Source: Candidatus Neomicrothrix sp. UBA7388 (GTDB lineage: Bacteria; Actinomycetota; Acidimicrobiia; Acidimicrobiales; Poriferisodalaceae). Taken from it: a DNA stretch of 6,628 nt. The notes beneath the pieces were generated by a model. The model saw only the letters and a program-made list of their open reading frames with translations, was not told the origin of the DNA and made no database searches. The stretch is from NCBI GenBank assembly GCA_002470695.1, contig DKNM01000066.1:528-7155 (forward strand), read 5' to 3'. Both the position numbers and the translations under genes were made by a program. Below, piece after piece: positions 6,385 through 6,628 of the stretch. The stretch's first letter is position 1; each line of letters begins with the position of its first letter.

Positions 6385-6400
6385 ACAGTACCGGCACTGT
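6385..6400. promoter_or_regulatory. 16-bp imperfect palindrome, candidate operator
   Basis: ACAGTACCGGCACTGT reads the same on both strands except for one A/C pair, so 7 of 8 pairs match. It lies 77-92 bp upstream of the aminotransferase ATG, a position suited to an operator for a dimeric regulator. No regulator gene is in the window and no second copy was seen, so this is tentative. Confidence 0.3.
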
Positions 6401-6584
6401 GGGCCACGAAGAGCTTTTACCCCAGGCGGTTGCCTGAGTGACCACATCGTAGTTGGCACACCCGGCCCAAGCCAAGCATGTTGGAAGGCGTCTAGATGCG
6501 TGTGGCTACTCGACTGGCTACTCACACCACCATCTGGCAATTGGTGCCTTTGGGTGATGTTCAGTGTTGGTGCGGGTTTTTGGT

Positions 6585-6612
6585 TGGTGGGCGCTACAGG
6601 ACTCGGGCCTTA
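6585..6612 (-). other. Possible tRNA 3'-end remnant or attachment-site half
   Basis: Read on the minus strand, this stretch shows in order a T-loop-like CCGAGT, a T-stem half CCTGT (6600-6596), an acceptor half AGCGCCC (6595-6589), a discriminator A and CCA (6587-6585). That is the layout of a tRNA 3' end. The 5' half of the T-stem is degraded (TAAGG instead of ACAGG) and the loop lacks TT, so it is not an intact tRNA. Only about 16 further bases are available to the right, and they show no anticodon arm. It may be a 3' fragment of the kind left at integration sites, or chance. Confidence 0.25.
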
Positions 6613-6628
6613 ATCCAAACAAAAAAGC

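Larger units (their letters stand above)
6309..6628. other. 320-bp region without a recognisable gene, upstream of the aminotransferase
   Basis: Open frames here are low-complexity readings without recognisable protein features and with no convincing ribosome binding site, so no gene is called. The region should hold the promoter of the aminotransferase operon, but no clear -35/-10 pair was seen. It contains the palindrome at 6385-6400, a short tandem TGGCTACTC pair (6503-6511 and 6515-6523), a T/G-rich stretch at about 6564-6590 and the tRNA-3'-end-like stretch at 6585-6607. At the extreme right the minus strand begins GCTTTTTTG, which could be the U-tract of a terminator whose hairpin lies outside the window. 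Confidence 0.6.

Noticed and set aside
6325..6540. Minus-strand open frame of 71 codons upstream of the aminotransferase
   Set aside because: It has no convincing ribosome binding site and no recognisable domain, and its composition does not look like a protein. It could still be a leader peptide, but nothing supports that.
6158..6613. Plus-strand open frame of 151 codons across the aminotransferase start and the upstream region
   Set aside because: Its first half is antisense to the well-supported aminotransferase gene, the rest is low-complexity Trp/Gly/Leu-rich sequence, and no family features are visible.
1..6628. CRISPR array, transposase or phage genes
   Set aside because: No regularly spaced short repeats and no transposase, integrase or phage-like protein were found in any frame.

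Overview
The window comes from a bacterial chromosome or a bacterial metagenomic contig with roughly half G+C (judged by eye). All six protein genes are on the minus strand and are packed as in bacterial operons, with overlaps or gaps of 2 to 5 bp inside each block. No phylogenetic marker gene is present, so the organism cannot be named. The mix of a luciferase-like flavin monooxygenase, an MmgE/PrpD protein and a NitT/TauT-type ABC importer is common in marine and soil heterotrophs such as SAR202-like Chloroflexota, Actinobacteria and Alphaproteobacteria. That placement is a weak inference.

Reading in the direction of transcription (right to left): positions 6628-6309 hold no recognisable gene. 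They contain a 16-bp imperfect palindrome and, close to the right edge, a short stretch resembling the 3' end of a tRNA. Then come a class I/II PLP aminotransferase of the HisC/CobD type (6308-5196) and an MmgE/PrpD-family protein (5218-3842). These two overlap by 23 bp and look translationally coupled. A 183-bp spacer follows. After it is a second operon: an LLM-class flavin-dependent oxidoreductase (3658-2606), an ABC permease (2600-1728), an ABC ATPase (1725-931) and a second, different ABC permease (934-116). The window ends 115 bp beyond the last stop codon.

The most striking non-coding signal is a 71-bp sequence present twice in the same orientation, at 18-88 and 3689-3759, with 67 of 71 positions identical. 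Each copy contains a hairpin and a near-palindrome. The two copies exactly bracket the oxidoreductase/ABC-transporter block (3.6 kb). The block may therefore be a recombination-prone or inserted cassette, or the repeat may be a shared structured element at operon boundaries.

Functionally, the second operon looks like an import-plus-oxidation module: a two-permease ABC importer brings in a small organic substrate and the LLM enzyme oxidises or reduces it. The aminotransferase/PrpD pair may act on a related amino or carboxylic acid. The substrate is not visible from the sequence, and no substrate-binding protein is encoded in the window; it may lie just left of position 1 or elsewhere.
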